Shown here: piece by piece, positions 17,568 through 26,161 of the stretch
How positions within the stretch are numbered: the first letter of the stretch is position 1
Layout: every line of letters begins with the position of its first letter
From: Burkholderiales bacterium
GTDB lineage: Bacteria; Pseudomonadota; Gammaproteobacteria; Burkholderiales; Burkholderiaceae_C
Reading direction: 5' to 3'
NCBI GenBank assembly: GCA_016000265.1
Contig: JAECRL010000017.1
Coordinates: 1-64,000 of the forward strand
Length of the DNA: 64,000 nt
Made by a program: the position numbers and the translations under genes
The notes under the pieces: generated by a model
Databases searched by the model: none
Told to the model about the DNA's origin: nothing
Seen by the model: the letters and a program-made list of their open reading frames with translations, nothing else

Positions 17568-18725
17568 TCAGAATCGGTGAACGATGCCGAGCTGCAGGGC
17601 CTGGATGCGTTCGCCGTTCACGTCGGCGGCGCTGAAGTTCGGCAGCACGGGCGCCGATCCGGACAAGATGAACCCCGCGTTGCGCGCGTTGTTCAGGACT
17701 TCGTAAGACGTGTAGAGCGTGGTGCGGCGCGACAGGTCGTAGAAGGCACCGACCGAGCCGCCCGTGGCGTCCTGGCCGCCGCTCGACGTGTCGCGGATGC
17801 GGCCGACCAGGCCACCGACGCGCAGGTTGGGACGCACACGCCAGTCGGCCGAGACCTGCACCACGTTGTGGAAGCGGCGCGCGTCGGTGTTGTCGCCCGC
17901 CACCAGGGCGCCCGTGGCCCCCAGGATGGAGCCCGCGTTGTTGCCGAAGACGACGTTCGATGACCGGGTGCTGAAGTTGCTGCGGATGACCGTCAGGTAG
18001 ACCTTGCCCTGGCCCCAGTCGTGGTTGAGGTAGAGTTTGTCGAAGGCGATGGTCTTGTCCACCGCGGCGCCCGATGGCGGGCGTGCCCGCAGGCCGGCGT
18101 AGCCAACGCGCCAGGGGCCGTCTAGGTAGTCCAGGGCCACCTGCCACACGCCCTTGCTGGACGGGCCGCCCGTGGCCTGCTCGCCCGGGGCGAAGTGGGC
18201 CTCGAACAGCAGGCCGTTCACGCGCGGCGAGATGTAGGCGATGTCGTTGTCCAGGCGCGCCGGCTGACCGAAGTGGTTGGCCGTGGAGGCCAGGGTGCGT
18301 CCGCTGTAGTCGATGAACTCGCTGCGCGTGAAGATCACCGTGTTCTGGCGACCCAGGCGCAGCTCGCCGTGTGGCGTGGCCAGGCCCAGCCAGGCCTGGC
18401 GGTCGAAGAAGCGGGTGCCGTCGGCTTGGGCGCCGCGGTCGGCGAACAGGCCATGCTCCAGCGTGAACTTCATGGCCATGCCGCCGCCCAGGTCCTCGCT
18501 GCCACGCAGCCCGATGCGGCTGCGCAGGATGGCGCCGTCGTTCAGCGAGGTGAGTTGCGCGCCCGAGCTGCTGCGCATGTGCTGCAGGTACTGGTCGATG
18601 CTGCCGTACAGCGTCACGCTGGACGTGGGTGCGGGCGCAGGCTGGGGCGCGGTTGGGGTGGTGGCCTGGGCCCAGGTGCAAGCCATCAGGGTGGCGGCGG
18701 TCAGGAAGGAACGTCGGAACGGCAT
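17568..18725 (-). CDS. Gram-negative trimeric-type porin, probably for aromatic acid entry
   Basis: This 385-residue protein begins with a signal peptide ending near AQATT, followed by a proline/alanine-rich linker and the porin start SSVTLYGSIDQYLQ. Alternating beta-strand patterns, RSRIGLRGSEDLGGGMA, FFDRQAWLGL, and a C-terminal strand ending in Phe (IVHRF) are classical for betaproteobacterial 16-stranded porins; the terminal Phe is the BAM recognition signal. The ATG at 18725 is chosen because the signal peptide starts there. It lies between benD and benK, so it is likely a benzoate-induced entry channel (inference). Confidence 0.88.
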   Translation of the reverse strand: MPFRRSFLTAATLMACTWAQATTPTAPQPAPAPTSSVTLYGSIDQYLQHMRSSSGAQLTSLNDGAILRSRIGLRGSEDLGGGMAMKFTLEHGLFADRGAQADGTRFFDRQAWLGLATPHGELRLGRQNTVIFTRSEFIDYSGRTLASTANHFGQPARLDNDIAYISPRVNGLLFEAHFAPGEQATGGPSSKGVWQVALDYLDGPWRVGYAGLRARPPSGAAVDKTIAFDKLYLNHDWGQGKVYLTVIRSNFSTRSSNVVFGNNAGSILGATGALVAGDNTDARRFHNVVQVSADWRVRPNLRVGGLVGRIRDTSSGGQDATGGSVGAFYDLSRRTTLYTSYEVLNNARNAGFILSGSAPVLPNFSAADVNGERIQALQLGIVHRF

Positions 18726-18897
18726 GGGATGGCGAGGCAAGTGGGGTTGAACAGACGGGGTCGGACACGCACGCGCACACGACCCCACCCGATCGCCGCC
18801 GCCTTGTGAGCGGGGCTTTCGGGGTGGGCGCGTTGACGTGGGTCTGGGGAAGCGGTCGAGAGGCGTGGCTGGGCCGGGCTGGGCCGGGCTGAGCGGT

Positions 18898-19692
18898 TCA
18901 GCCCAGGTCGCCCCCACCCACCGGCAGGGTGACGCCGGTGATGTAGGACGCGTCAGCCGAGGCCAGGAAGAGGATGGCGCCGACCTGTTCGTCGATGGTG
19001 CCGTAGCGCTTCATCAGGCTGGAGCGCACGGTCTGGTCGACGATCTGCTGGTACCAGGCCTTCTCTGCTTCGCTTGGTTCGGCCGCGTTGCGCGGGATGC
19101 GGCGCGGCGGCGCTTCGGTGCCACCGGTGGCGATGGCGTTGACACGCACACCGCGCTCGCCGGTCTCGAAGGCCAGGCAGGCCGTCAGCGCGTTCACGCC
19201 GCCCTTGGCCGCGCCATAGGGCACGCGGTTGATGCTGCGTGTCGCGATCGAAGACACGTTGACGATGGCGCCCTGGCCTTGCTCCAGCATGATGGGCAGC
19301 GCCGCGTGGCAGCACCACAGCGTGGGGAACAGGGAGCGGCGCACCTCGGCCTCGATCTCGTGTGGCTGGTAGTGCTCGAAGGGCTTGGCCCAGATGGTGC
19401 CGCCCACGTTGTTGACCAGCACGTCGAGGCGGCCGAAGCGGCGCACGGCCTCGGCCATCACGCGGGCGCAGTCGGGCTGTTGCTCCATGTCGCCGGTCAG
19501 CGTCAGCAGGCGCTGGGACAGGTCGGGCACCCCATCCGGTGCAGGCAGGGCATGCAGCTCTTCGACCAGCGCCGAGCGGTCCACGGCCACCACCAGGGCG
19601 CCTTCGCCGAGCAGGCGCTCGACCACGCGGCGGCCGATGCCTTGTGCCGCGCCGGTGACCACGGCCACCTGCTTGTCAAAACGTGGGGTCAT
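18898..19692 (-). CDS. benD: BenD, cis-1,2-dihydroxycyclohexa-3,5-diene-1-carboxylate dehydrogenase
   Basis: This 264-residue short-chain dehydrogenase has a TGAAQGIG dinucleotide loop at 14-21, an NNVGG motif, and a YGAAKGG catalytic Tyr/Lys pair. It oxidises and decarboxylates the benzoate cis-diol formed by BenABC to catechol, with NAD+ as acceptor. It follows benC by 21 bases in the same operon. The family call is secured by context as well as by the WAKPFEHYQP region typical of BenD/XylL. A 172-base GC-rich gap separates it from the porin gene. Confidence 0.94.
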   Translation of the reverse strand: MTPRFDKQVAVVTGAAQGIGRRVVERLLGEGALVVAVDRSALVEELHALPAPDGVPDLSQRLLTLTGDMEQQPDCARVMAEAVRRFGRLDVLVNNVGGTIWAKPFEHYQPHEIEAEVRRSLFPTLWCCHAALPIMLEQGQGAIVNVSSIATRSINRVPYGAAKGGVNALTACLAFETGERGVRVNAIATGGTEAPPRRIPRNAAEPSEAEKAWYQQIVDQTVRSSLMKRYGTIDEQVGAILFLASADASYITGVTLPVGGGDLG

Positions 19693-19713
19693 GTCGTGTT
19701 CCTCGTGCGGGGT

Positions 19714-20721
19714 TCAGGCCGAGGCCGCGAACTTCTCGTAATAGAAGTTCTTGGGCTGGATGCCGCGTTCGCGGATGAAGGTGCTGACGGCTTCGACCAT
19801 GGGCGGCGGGCCGCACAGGTAGATGTCCACTTCGCCTTCGTTGAGGTGCTGGGGCTCGATGTGCTGCGTCACGTAGCCCTTGTGCGGGTACGGGCTGTCG
19901 GCATTCGCCACGCAGGCGGTGAAGGTGAAGTTGGGGATGCGCGCAGCGAAGGCGGCGAGCTTGTCCATGTCCACCAGGTCGCTGTCGTGGGTCACGCCGT
20001 AGATCAGGTGCAGCGGGTGGGCGCTGCCTTGCTCGGCGATCTTCTCCAGCATGGCGGTGAAGGGCGCCAGGCCCGTGCCACCGGCCAGCATCAGCAGCGG
20101 GCGCTGGATGTCGCGCAGGTAGAAGCTGCCCAGCGGGCCGGCCAGGGACAGGGCGTCACCGGTCTTGGCCAGGCTGGTCAGGAAGGTGCTCATCAGGCCG
20201 CCGGGCACGTTGCGGATCAGGAAGGAGACCTTGCCATCGTGCGGCATCGAGCTGAAGGAGTAGGCGCGCGACTGTTCGCTGCCCGGCACCTTCAGGTTGA
20301 CGTACTGGCCGGGCAGGAAGGCCAGCTTGTGCAGGGCCTCGCCTTCGATGGTCAGCGAGATGGTGCTGGGCGACAGCTGCTTGACTTCGCTGATGGCCGC
20401 TTGATAAGCGCCTGGCTCGGCCTTGCACACGGCAGAGCCCACGGGCACGCGCACCACGCAGTCGCTTTGTGCGCGCATCTGGCAGGTCAGCACGTAGCCT
20501 TGCTTCGCTTCGTCCTCGCTGAGGGCGTCTTCGATGTACTCGCCCATGTTGAACTGGCCCGATTCGGCGAAGCACTTGCAGGTGCCGCAGGCGCCGTCGC
20601 GGCAGTCCAGGGGGATGTTGACGCCCTGGCGGTAGGCCGCATCGGCCACGGTCTCGCTGGGCTTGGCGTCGATGAAGCGGGTGACGCCGTCTTCGAACTG
20701 GAGTGCAATCTGGTGGCTCAT
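19714..20721 (-). CDS. benC: BenC, benzoate 1,2-dioxygenase reductase component
   Basis: This 335-residue electron-transfer subunit has an N-terminal plant-type 2Fe-2S ferredoxin (ligands C40, C45, C48 in CRDGACGTC, and C80), a FAD-binding domain with RAYSFSS, and an NAD-binding domain with GGTGLAPF. It passes electrons from NADH through FAD and the iron-sulfur centre to the BenAB oxygenase. Length and domain order match Acinetobacter and Pseudomonas BenC. It lies ten bases after benB. Confidence 0.96.
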   Translation of the reverse strand: MSHQIALQFEDGVTRFIDAKPSETVADAAYRQGVNIPLDCRDGACGTCKCFAESGQFNMGEYIEDALSEDEAKQGYVLTCQMRAQSDCVVRVPVGSAVCKAEPGAYQAAISEVKQLSPSTISLTIEGEALHKLAFLPGQYVNLKVPGSEQSRAYSFSSMPHDGKVSFLIRNVPGGLMSTFLTSLAKTGDALSLAGPLGSFYLRDIQRPLLMLAGGTGLAPFTAMLEKIAEQGSAHPLHLIYGVTHDSDLVDMDKLAAFAARIPNFTFTACVANADSPYPHKGYVTQHIEPQHLNEGEVDIYLCGPPPMVEAVSTFIRERGIQPKNFYYEKFAASA

Positions 20722-20731
20722 GGCACAGCCC

Positions 20732-21220
20732 TCACAGGTGGTACACGTCGATGACGTGGTGGATGTAGTCGTTCTTCAGCACGATGTACTTGCGCTTGAT
20801 GAGCGGCTGGCCGCTGCTCAGGTCGAGCGTGACGTGGGTGGTGCCGAAGTGGCTGTCGGTTGTGTTGTAGCGAAAGCTCAGGGTCTGCCAGTTGTAGCGA
20901 ACCTGGACCTCCTCGCCCTGCTGCGAGACGATTTCGATGTTGTGCAGGTTGTGCCCGGTGCGTGGCTCGGGCGTGCTGGCCGCCGAGCGCTCGGTCTTGA
21001 TGCGGAAGACGCGGTCTTCCAGGCCGCCGCGGTTGGGGTAGTAGATCAGCGAGATCTCGCGCTGCGGGTCGCGCGTGAGCTCGCCGTCGTCGTCCCAGGA
21101 GGGCATCCAGAACTCGGCCGCGGGGTGGTAGCAGGCGAGCCAGTCGTCCCACTGCTTGTCGTCGAGCAGGCGGGCTTCGCGGAACAGGAAGGCCTGGACT
21201 TGTTCAATGTTCATGCTCAT
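20732..21220 (-). CDS. benB: BenB, benzoate 1,2-dioxygenase small (beta) subunit
   Basis: This 162-residue protein of the cystatin-like/SnoaL ring-hydroxylating dioxygenase beta family has the typical blocks FLFREARLLDDKQWDDWL and ISLIYYPNRGGLEDRVFR. The beta subunits stabilise the alpha3beta3 hexamer. It follows benA by only eight bases; the MSMN start has a nearby alternative ATG two codons on. It is structural and carries no cofactor ligands. Confidence 0.95.
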   Translation of the reverse strand: MSMNIEQVQAFLFREARLLDDKQWDDWLACYHPAAEFWMPSWDDDGELTRDPQREISLIYYPNRGGLEDRVFRIKTERSAASTPEPRTGHNLHNIEIVSQQGEEVQVRYNWQTLSFRYNTTDSHFGTTHVTLDLSSGQPLIKRKYIVLKNDYIHHVIDVYHL

Positions 21221-21228
21221 GGGGCACC

Positions 21229-22611
21229 TCAGGCCGGCTGGATGGTGATGACGCGGGACTGCTTTTCAGCCTGCACGGCGCGCTGCATGGCTTCCAGCCA
21301 GAAGCGGTGCTGCTCGGTGTAGAGGCCTTCGTCTTCGGTCTTCACGCCGCTGAGCTTCGGGTGCAGGTCGATGTCCTTGGCGGCGGCGTCCGGGCCTTCG
21401 ACCCAGTGCGTGGCGCCGCGGCACATGTCGTTCCATGCGAGGGCGATGCCTTGGTAGCCCTGCTGGCAGGCGCGGAACTCTTCGAGGTCGTCGGGCGTGG
21501 CCATGCCGGTGGCGTTGAAGAAGTCCTCGTACTGGCGCACGCGGCGGGCGCGGGCCTCATCGGACTCACCCTTGGGCGCGATGCAGTAGATGGTGACTTC
21601 GGTCTTGTCCACGGCGATGGGGCGCAGCACGCGGATCTGCGAGCCGAACTGGTCCATCACATAGACGTTGGGGTAGAGGCACAGGTTGCGCGAGTGGCCG
21701 ATCATCCAGTCGGCGCGGGCCTGGCCGAACTTCTCGACCAGCTCGTCGCGGATCTGGAAGGCCGGGCGGTCTTCCGGGTTGCCCCACTTGGTCCACAGCA
21801 GCATGTGGCCGTTGTCGAAGGAGTAGAAGCCGCCGCCTTGCTTGGCCCAGCTGCCGGCGTCCATGGCCTTGATCTGGTCACCGGCTTCGGACTGCTTGCG
21901 GTGGTTGGTGGTGGCCGCGTAGTTCCAGTGCACCGAGCTGACGTGGTAGCCGTCGGCGCCGTTCTCGGCCTGCAGCTTCCAGTTGCCGTCGAAGGTGTAG
22001 GTGGAGGCGCCGCGCAGCACTTCCAGGCCTTGCGGAGACTGGTCCACGATCATGTCGAGGATCTTGGTGGACTCGCCCAGGAACTCGGTCAGGGGCTGCA
22101 CGTCGGCGTTGAGGCTGCCGAACAGGAAGCCGCGGTAGCTCTCGAAGCGCGCCACCTTCTTGAGGTCATGGCTGCAGTCCTGGTTGAAGGACTCGGGGTA
22201 GCCGGCGTCGCTGCCGTCTTTCACCTTCAGCAGCTTGCCGCTGTTGTTGAAGGTCCAGCCGTGGAAGGTGCAGGTGAAGTTGGCCTTGTTGCCCTTCTTG
22301 TGGCGGCACAGCGTGGCGCCGCGGTGCGAGCAGGCGTTGATCAGGGCGTTGAGCTCACCCGACTTGTTGCGCGTGATGACGATGGGCTGACGGCCGATCT
22401 GGGTGGTGAAGTAATCGTTGACGTTGGGGATCTGGCTTTCGTGGGCCAGGTAGATCCAGTTGCCTTCGAAGATGTGCTTCATCTCCAAGTCGAACAACTC
22501 GGCGTCCGTGAAGGCAGCGCGGTGGAGTCGGTAGATGTGCTGGTCTTTGTCTTCGACCAGCATGCCGGCCAGGCGCTGTTCGACGCCTTCAAGGGATGCG
22601 GAGTTCGTCAT
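21229..22611 (-). CDS. benA: BenA, benzoate 1,2-dioxygenase large (alpha) subunit
   Basis: This 460-residue Rieske oxygenase has 2Fe-2S ligands C94, H96, C114 and H117 (CSHRGATLC and CTFHGWTF) and mononuclear iron ligands H223 and H228 within [12 protein letters not shown]. It adds both atoms of O2 to benzoate to form the cis-1,2-dihydrodiol carboxylate. Substrate could include substituted benzoates (XylX is the plasmid relative), but linkage to catA and benD supports benzoate. It is preceded by catA in the same leftward operon, with a 51-base gap. Confidence 0.96.
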   Translation of the reverse strand: MTNSASLEGVEQRLAGMLVEDKDQHIYRLHRAAFTDAELFDLEMKHIFEGNWIYLAHESQIPNVNDYFTTQIGRQPIVITRNKSGELNALINACSHRGATLCRHKKGNKANFTCTFHGWTFNNSGKLLKVKDGSDAGYPESFNQDCSHDLKKVARFESYRGFLFGSLNADVQPLTEFLGESTKILDMIVDQSPQGLEVLRGASTYTFDGNWKLQAENGADGYHVSSVHWNYAATTNHRKQSEAGDQIKAMDAGSWAKQGGGFYSFDNGHMLLWTKWGNPEDRPAFQIRDELVEKFGQARADWMIGHSRNLCLYPNVYVMDQFGSQIRVLRPIAVDKTEVTIYCIAPKGESDEARARRVRQYEDFFNATGMATPDDLEEFRACQQGYQGIALAWNDMCRGATHWVEGPDAAAKDIDLHPKLSGVKTEDEGLYTEQHRFWLEAMQRAVQAEKQSRVITIQPA

Positions 22612-22662
22612 GGTCGTCTCGGCTTCAACAAAACGGGTGAGGGGGCGTGCGAGCGCGGTCGA

Positions 22663-23577
22663 TCAGGCGGCTGCGCGGGGACGGGCGAAATCGGTGGTGG
22701 GGGCTTCGGACTTCAGGGGCTGCATGTCGAAGTTGAATTCGATCTCGAAGAAGGGCTTGGTGGTTTCCAGGGCCTTCATGGCAGCGGGGTCGCTGTTGGT
22801 CTTGACCGGGGGCACCAGGCCTTCGCGCGTGCCGAAGGCGAAGTCGTCCCACAGGTGCGGATCGGTTTCGATGTTGATCTGCGTGGTCAGCTTGCGCTTG
22901 CCGTCGGCGTGGGCGAAGAAGTGGATGTGCGCCGGGCGGTGGCCGTGGCGGCCCAGCAGGGTCAGCAGCACGTCGGTGGAGCCGCCGGGCGGCACGCTGT
23001 AGCCCACGGGCATGATCGAGCGGAACTTGTAGCGGCCTTGCGCGTCGGTGACGATGGTGCGGCGCAGGTTGAAGGCGCTTTGCGACTTGTCGAAGTAGGA
23101 GTAGTTGCCCAGGTGGTTGGCGTGCCAGACCTCGACCTTGGCGCCAGGGATCGGCTGGCCCTTCTCGTCGCGGACCACGCCGGACATCACCACGACCTCG
23201 CCAGCTTGGGTGCCATCGTCCAGGCGGGCTTCGCCTTGGCACACCGGGGCGCCGCTCACGTACAGCGGGCCTTCGATGGTGCGGGGGGTGCCGCCGTTCA
23301 GGCCGGCGCGGGCCTCGGCTTCGTCCAGGCGCAGGTCCATGAAGTGCTCCAGGCCGATGCCAGGAACGATCAGGCCGAGTTCGCCGCGCTTGCCGGCTTC
23401 GCCCAGGTAGTTCAGGCCGGTCCAGAATTCTTCAGGGCTGATGTCCAGGTCTTCCATGGCCACCATCAGGTCCGTCAGCAGGCGCTTGAAGACGGCTTTC
23501 ACGCGGGGGTGGCCGGGGCCGGTCACGCCGGTGGTTTCGATGCGGGCGACGAGGGCGTCGATGGTTTGCTTGTCCAT
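22663..23577 (-). CDS. catA: CatA, catechol 1,2-dioxygenase (intradiol)
   Basis: This 304-residue non-heme Fe(III) enzyme has ligands recognisable as Y159 (GNYSYF), Y193 (MPVGYSVP), H217 and H219 (RPAHIHFF), equivalent to Tyr164, Tyr200, His224 and His226 of the Pseudomonas enzyme. The N-terminal helical dimerisation domain is present. It opens the catechol ring between the hydroxyls to give cis,cis-muconate. Chlorocatechol dioxygenases are shorter (about 250 residues), so the length favours a true catechol enzyme. It lies between catC and benA. Confidence 0.96.
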   Translation of the reverse strand: MDKQTIDALVARIETTGVTGPGHPRVKAVFKRLLTDLMVAMEDLDISPEEFWTGLNYLGEAGKRGELGLIVPGIGLEHFMDLRLDEAEARAGLNGGTPRTIEGPLYVSGAPVCQGEARLDDGTQAGEVVVMSGVVRDEKGQPIPGAKVEVWHANHLGNYSYFDKSQSAFNLRRTIVTDAQGRYKFRSIMPVGYSVPPGGSTDVLLTLLGRHGHRPAHIHFFAHADGKRKLTTQINIETDPHLWDDFAFGTREGLVPPVKTNSDPAAMKALETTKPFFEIEFNFDMQPLKSEAPTTDFARPRAAA

Positions 23578-23635
23578 GGGGGGGCTCCGAAGGCTTGCGG
23601 TTTGGGGTCTAAGGGTTTACACTGATGGGAGTCGG

Positions 23636-23926
23636 TCAGAGGTCGGCTTCCCGAATGGAAGACGGGTGGCGACACAAGGCCGTGACCTGCATCTCCATGT
23701 GGGGAAACAAGGGCAGGCTGGTCAGCAGCTGGTGCAGTTCTTCGGCGCTGTCCACATCGAAGATGCTGACGTTGGCGTACTGGCCCACCACGCGCCACAG
23801 GTGGCGCCACTTGCCGCTGGCTTGCAGCTTCTGAGCGAGTTCTCGCTCGGTTTTCTTGAGCTCGTCTTGCTGCGCCTGGGGCATGTCCGTCGGCAGCTTC
23901 ACGACCATTTCAACTTTGAACAGCAT
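23636..23926 (-). CDS. catC: CatC, muconolactone delta-isomerase
   Basis: This 96-residue protein starts MLFKVEMVVKLP and ends in a segment with HMEMQVTALCRHPSS, matching the small decameric ferredoxin-like CatC family in both length and sequence. It converts muconolactone to 3-oxoadipate enol-lactone. The ATG at 23926 follows the catB stop by 26 bases; a longer in-frame opening upstream overlaps catB in another frame and is not used. It lies between catB and catA. Confidence 0.95.
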   Translation of the reverse strand: MLFKVEMVVKLPTDMPQAQQDELKKTERELAQKLQASGKWRHLWRVVGQYANVSIFDVDSAEELHQLLTSLPLFPHMEMQVTALCRHPSSIREADL

Positions 23927-23952
23927 CGGGTGTCCTTCTTCGGGTGGGAGGG

Positions 23953-25080
23953 TCAGCGGTCGCGGCGCAGGCGCGCGAGCTTGTCTTCGTCGATGTCGAT
24001 GCCCAGGCCTGGCTTGCGTGGGATCTCCAGCGCGAAGTCGCGGTAAGCGAGCGGCTCGCGCAGGATCTCTTCGGTCAGCAGCAGCGGGCCGAACAGTTCG
24101 GTGCCCCAGCTGAGTTCGTCGAAGGTGGCGAACAGCTGGGCCGAGGCCATCGTGCCCACCGCGCCTTCGAGCATCGTGCCGCCGTACAGCGCGATGCCCG
24201 CGGACTGCGCGATGGCGGCCACCTGGGCCGCGCCGCGCAGGCCACCGGACTGGTTGATCTTGACGGCGAAGATGTCGGCGGCCTGGGTGCTGGCCACCGC
24301 GAAGGCGTCGACCGGCCCATGCAGGGACTCGTCGGCCATGATGGGCACGATGTTGGCTTGCGTCAGGCGGCGCAGGCCCAGCTTGTCGTGCGCGGCGATC
24401 GGCTGCTCGACCATGTCGATGCCGGCGTCGGCCAGCATGCGGCAGCCCTCCAGGGCCTCGGTCACGGACCAGGCCTGGTTGGCGTCGACCCGCACGCTGC
24501 CGCGCTCGCCGATGGCGCGCTTGATGGCGGCCACGTGGGCCACGTCGTCCTTGACGGTGCGCAGGCCGATCTTGAGCTTGAAGATGTTGTGGCGGCGCAG
24601 CTCCAGCACGCGCTCGGCTTCGGCGATGTCCTTGACCGTGTCGCCGCTGGCCAGCGTCCAGGCAATCGGCAGGCTGTCGCGCACGCGCCCGCCGAACAGC
24701 TCGCTGAGCGGCACGCCCAGGCGCTTGGCCTGGTTGTCGTACAGCGCGGTCTCGATGGCGCACTTGGCGAAGCGGTTGCCCTGGATGTTGTCCTTCACGC
24801 GGGCCATGCACGCCGCCACCCGACGGGGGTCCTGGCCGATCAGCAGCGGCGCGAAGTAGGTGTCGATGTTGGTCTTGATGCTCTCGGGGCTTTCTTCGCC
24901 GTAGGCCAGGCCGCCGATGGTGGTGGCCTCGCCCCAGCCCACCCATTCGTCGCTGGTCTGCAGGCGAACCAGCACCAGCGTCTGGTGCATCATCGTCGCC
25001 ACCGAGAGGCGGTGCGGGCGGATCGTGGGCACGTCCACCAGCAGGGTTTCGATGGCCGTGATCTGGGTTGAGGAGCTCAT
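23953..25080 (-). CDS. catB: CatB, muconate cycloisomerase
   Basis: This 375-residue enolase-superfamily enzyme has the KxK catalytic pair K168/K170 (FKLKIG), metal ligands D199, E225 and D250 (VDANQAW, MVEQP, MADES) and the second-face lysine K274 (FAVKINQSGG). It closes cis,cis-muconate to muconolactone with Mn2+. It is the first gene of the leftward operon catBCA-benABCD-porin-benK; the promoter is shared divergently with catR. Confidence 0.95.
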   Translation of the reverse strand: MSSSTQITAIETLLVDVPTIRPHRLSVATMMHQTLVLVRLQTSDEWVGWGEATTIGGLAYGEESPESIKTNIDTYFAPLLIGQDPRRVAACMARVKDNIQGNRFAKCAIETALYDNQAKRLGVPLSELFGGRVRDSLPIAWTLASGDTVKDIAEAERVLELRRHNIFKLKIGLRTVKDDVAHVAAIKRAIGERGSVRVDANQAWSVTEALEGCRMLADAGIDMVEQPIAAHDKLGLRRLTQANIVPIMADESLHGPVDAFAVASTQAADIFAVKINQSGGLRGAAQVAAIAQSAGIALYGGTMLEGAVGTMASAQLFATFDELSWGTELFGPLLLTEEILREPLAYRDFALEIPRKPGLGIDIDEDKLARLRRDR

Positions 25081-25160
25081 GTCGCCGGGTGCCTTGGGTT
25101 GGTTTCAGGCGCATCTTAGGAAGCGGGCTTGCCCCCTGTCCAAGACTGATTTAGAGTCGC

Positions 25161-25181
25161 TCCATGCTTTTTGGGTATGGA
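25161..25181. promoter_or_regulatory. LysR-type box (T-N11-A) in the catR/catB divergent region
   Basis: TCCAT (25161-25165) and ATGGA (25177-25181) form a perfect inverted repeat separated by 11 bases. This is the T-N11-A geometry of LysR-family recognition sites, and CatR/BenM-type regulators act from just such a position. It lies 81 bases upstream of the catB start and ends ten bases before the chosen catR ATG (25192). Binding there would activate catB and repress catR. Confidence 0.72.
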
Positions 25182-25191
25182 GTTGAGCGAG

Positions 25192-26145
25192 ATGGACCTG
25201 CGGCACCTCAAGTACTTCGTGGCCGTCGCCGACGAGCAGAATTTCACGCGCGCGGCTGAAAAACTGCACATCTCCCAGCCGCCGCTCAGCCGCCAGATCC
25301 AGGACCTGGAGGCGGAGTTGGGCCTGCCCCTGTTCGAGCGGGGCTCACGCCCTTTGAGGCTGACGGAGGCGGGGCGGTTCTTTTACGGGCACGCCACCCG
25401 CATGCTGGAGCAGGCGGCCCAGGCGATTCGAACCACGAGGCGCATCGCGCAGATCGATCGGCGCCTGGTGATCGGTTTCGTCTCGTCGACGATGTACGGC
25501 GCCTTGCCGCAGCTGGTGCGCCTGTTCCGCGCGGCCCGTCCGCAGACGGAGCTGGCCTTGCTGGAGATGTCCACCGTGGAGCAGCTGGAGGCCCTCAAGA
25601 CCGGGCGCATCGACGTGGGCTACGGGCGCATCCGCCTGGACGACCCGGCCATCAAACGCGAGGTGTTGCGCGAGGAACGCCTGGTGGTGGCGATACCTCA
25701 GGGGCATGATCTGTCTTTTTCGGACGGGGCGGTGAGTTTGGTTGAGGTCGCACGGTATGACAACCTTGTTTACCCTCGGACGCCCCGACCGGGCTACGCC
25801 GACCAGGTGTTGTCTCTGTTCCGGGACCAGGGCCTGGAGCCCGCCAACGTGCACGAGGTGCATGAAATGCAGACCGCGCTGGGCCTGGTGGCCTCGGGCA
25901 TGGGCGTGTGCGTGGTGCCGGCCAGCGTGCACCGCTTGCGGCCCGACGAGGTGGTGTACCGGCCCATCGAAGAGCCGCAGGCCGTCTCTCCCATCATCAT
26001 GAGCACGCGCCTGCACGATCGCTCCGAGGACCTGGTGCTGCTGCGCAACCTGATCGACGAGATCTACCTCGCGCAGGCCGAGGCTCGCCGCCTCAAGGAA
26101 GAGGCGATGCAGCTGGCGGCGACCCAGTCTGCGGCCGGAGCTTGA
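25192..26145 (+). CDS. catR: CatR/BenM-type LysR regulator of the cat-ben operon
   Basis: This 317-residue LysR regulator opens MDLRHLKYFVAVADEQNFTRAAEKLHISQPPLSRQ as the winged-helix DNA-binding domain, followed by a linker helix and a two-lobe effector domain (FVSSTMYGALPQLVR, SGMGVCVVPAS). Muconate, and in BenM also benzoate, are the expected inducers. The ATG at 25192 is preferred over TTG 25171 and ATG 25177 because GGAG stands before it and the upstream starts fall inside the LysR box. It is divergent from catB and convergent with benE (16-base gap). The protein is about ten residues longer than the usual 300-305. Confidence 0.9.
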   Translation: MDLRHLKYFVAVADEQNFTRAAEKLHISQPPLSRQIQDLEAELGLPLFERGSRPLRLTEAGRFFYGHATRMLEQAAQAIRTTRRIAQIDRRLVIGFVSSTMYGALPQLVRLFRAARPQTELALLEMSTVEQLEALKTGRIDVGYGRIRLDDPAIKREVLREERLVVAIPQGHDLSFSDGAVSLVEVARYDNLVYPRTPRPGYADQVLSLFRDQGLEPANVHEVHEMQTALGLVASGMGVCVVPASVHRLRPDEVVYRPIEEPQAVSPIIMSTRLHDRSEDLVLLRNLIDEIYLAQAEARRLKEEAMQLAATQSAAGA

Positions 26146-26161
26146 AGAGGCGCCGAGGCGT

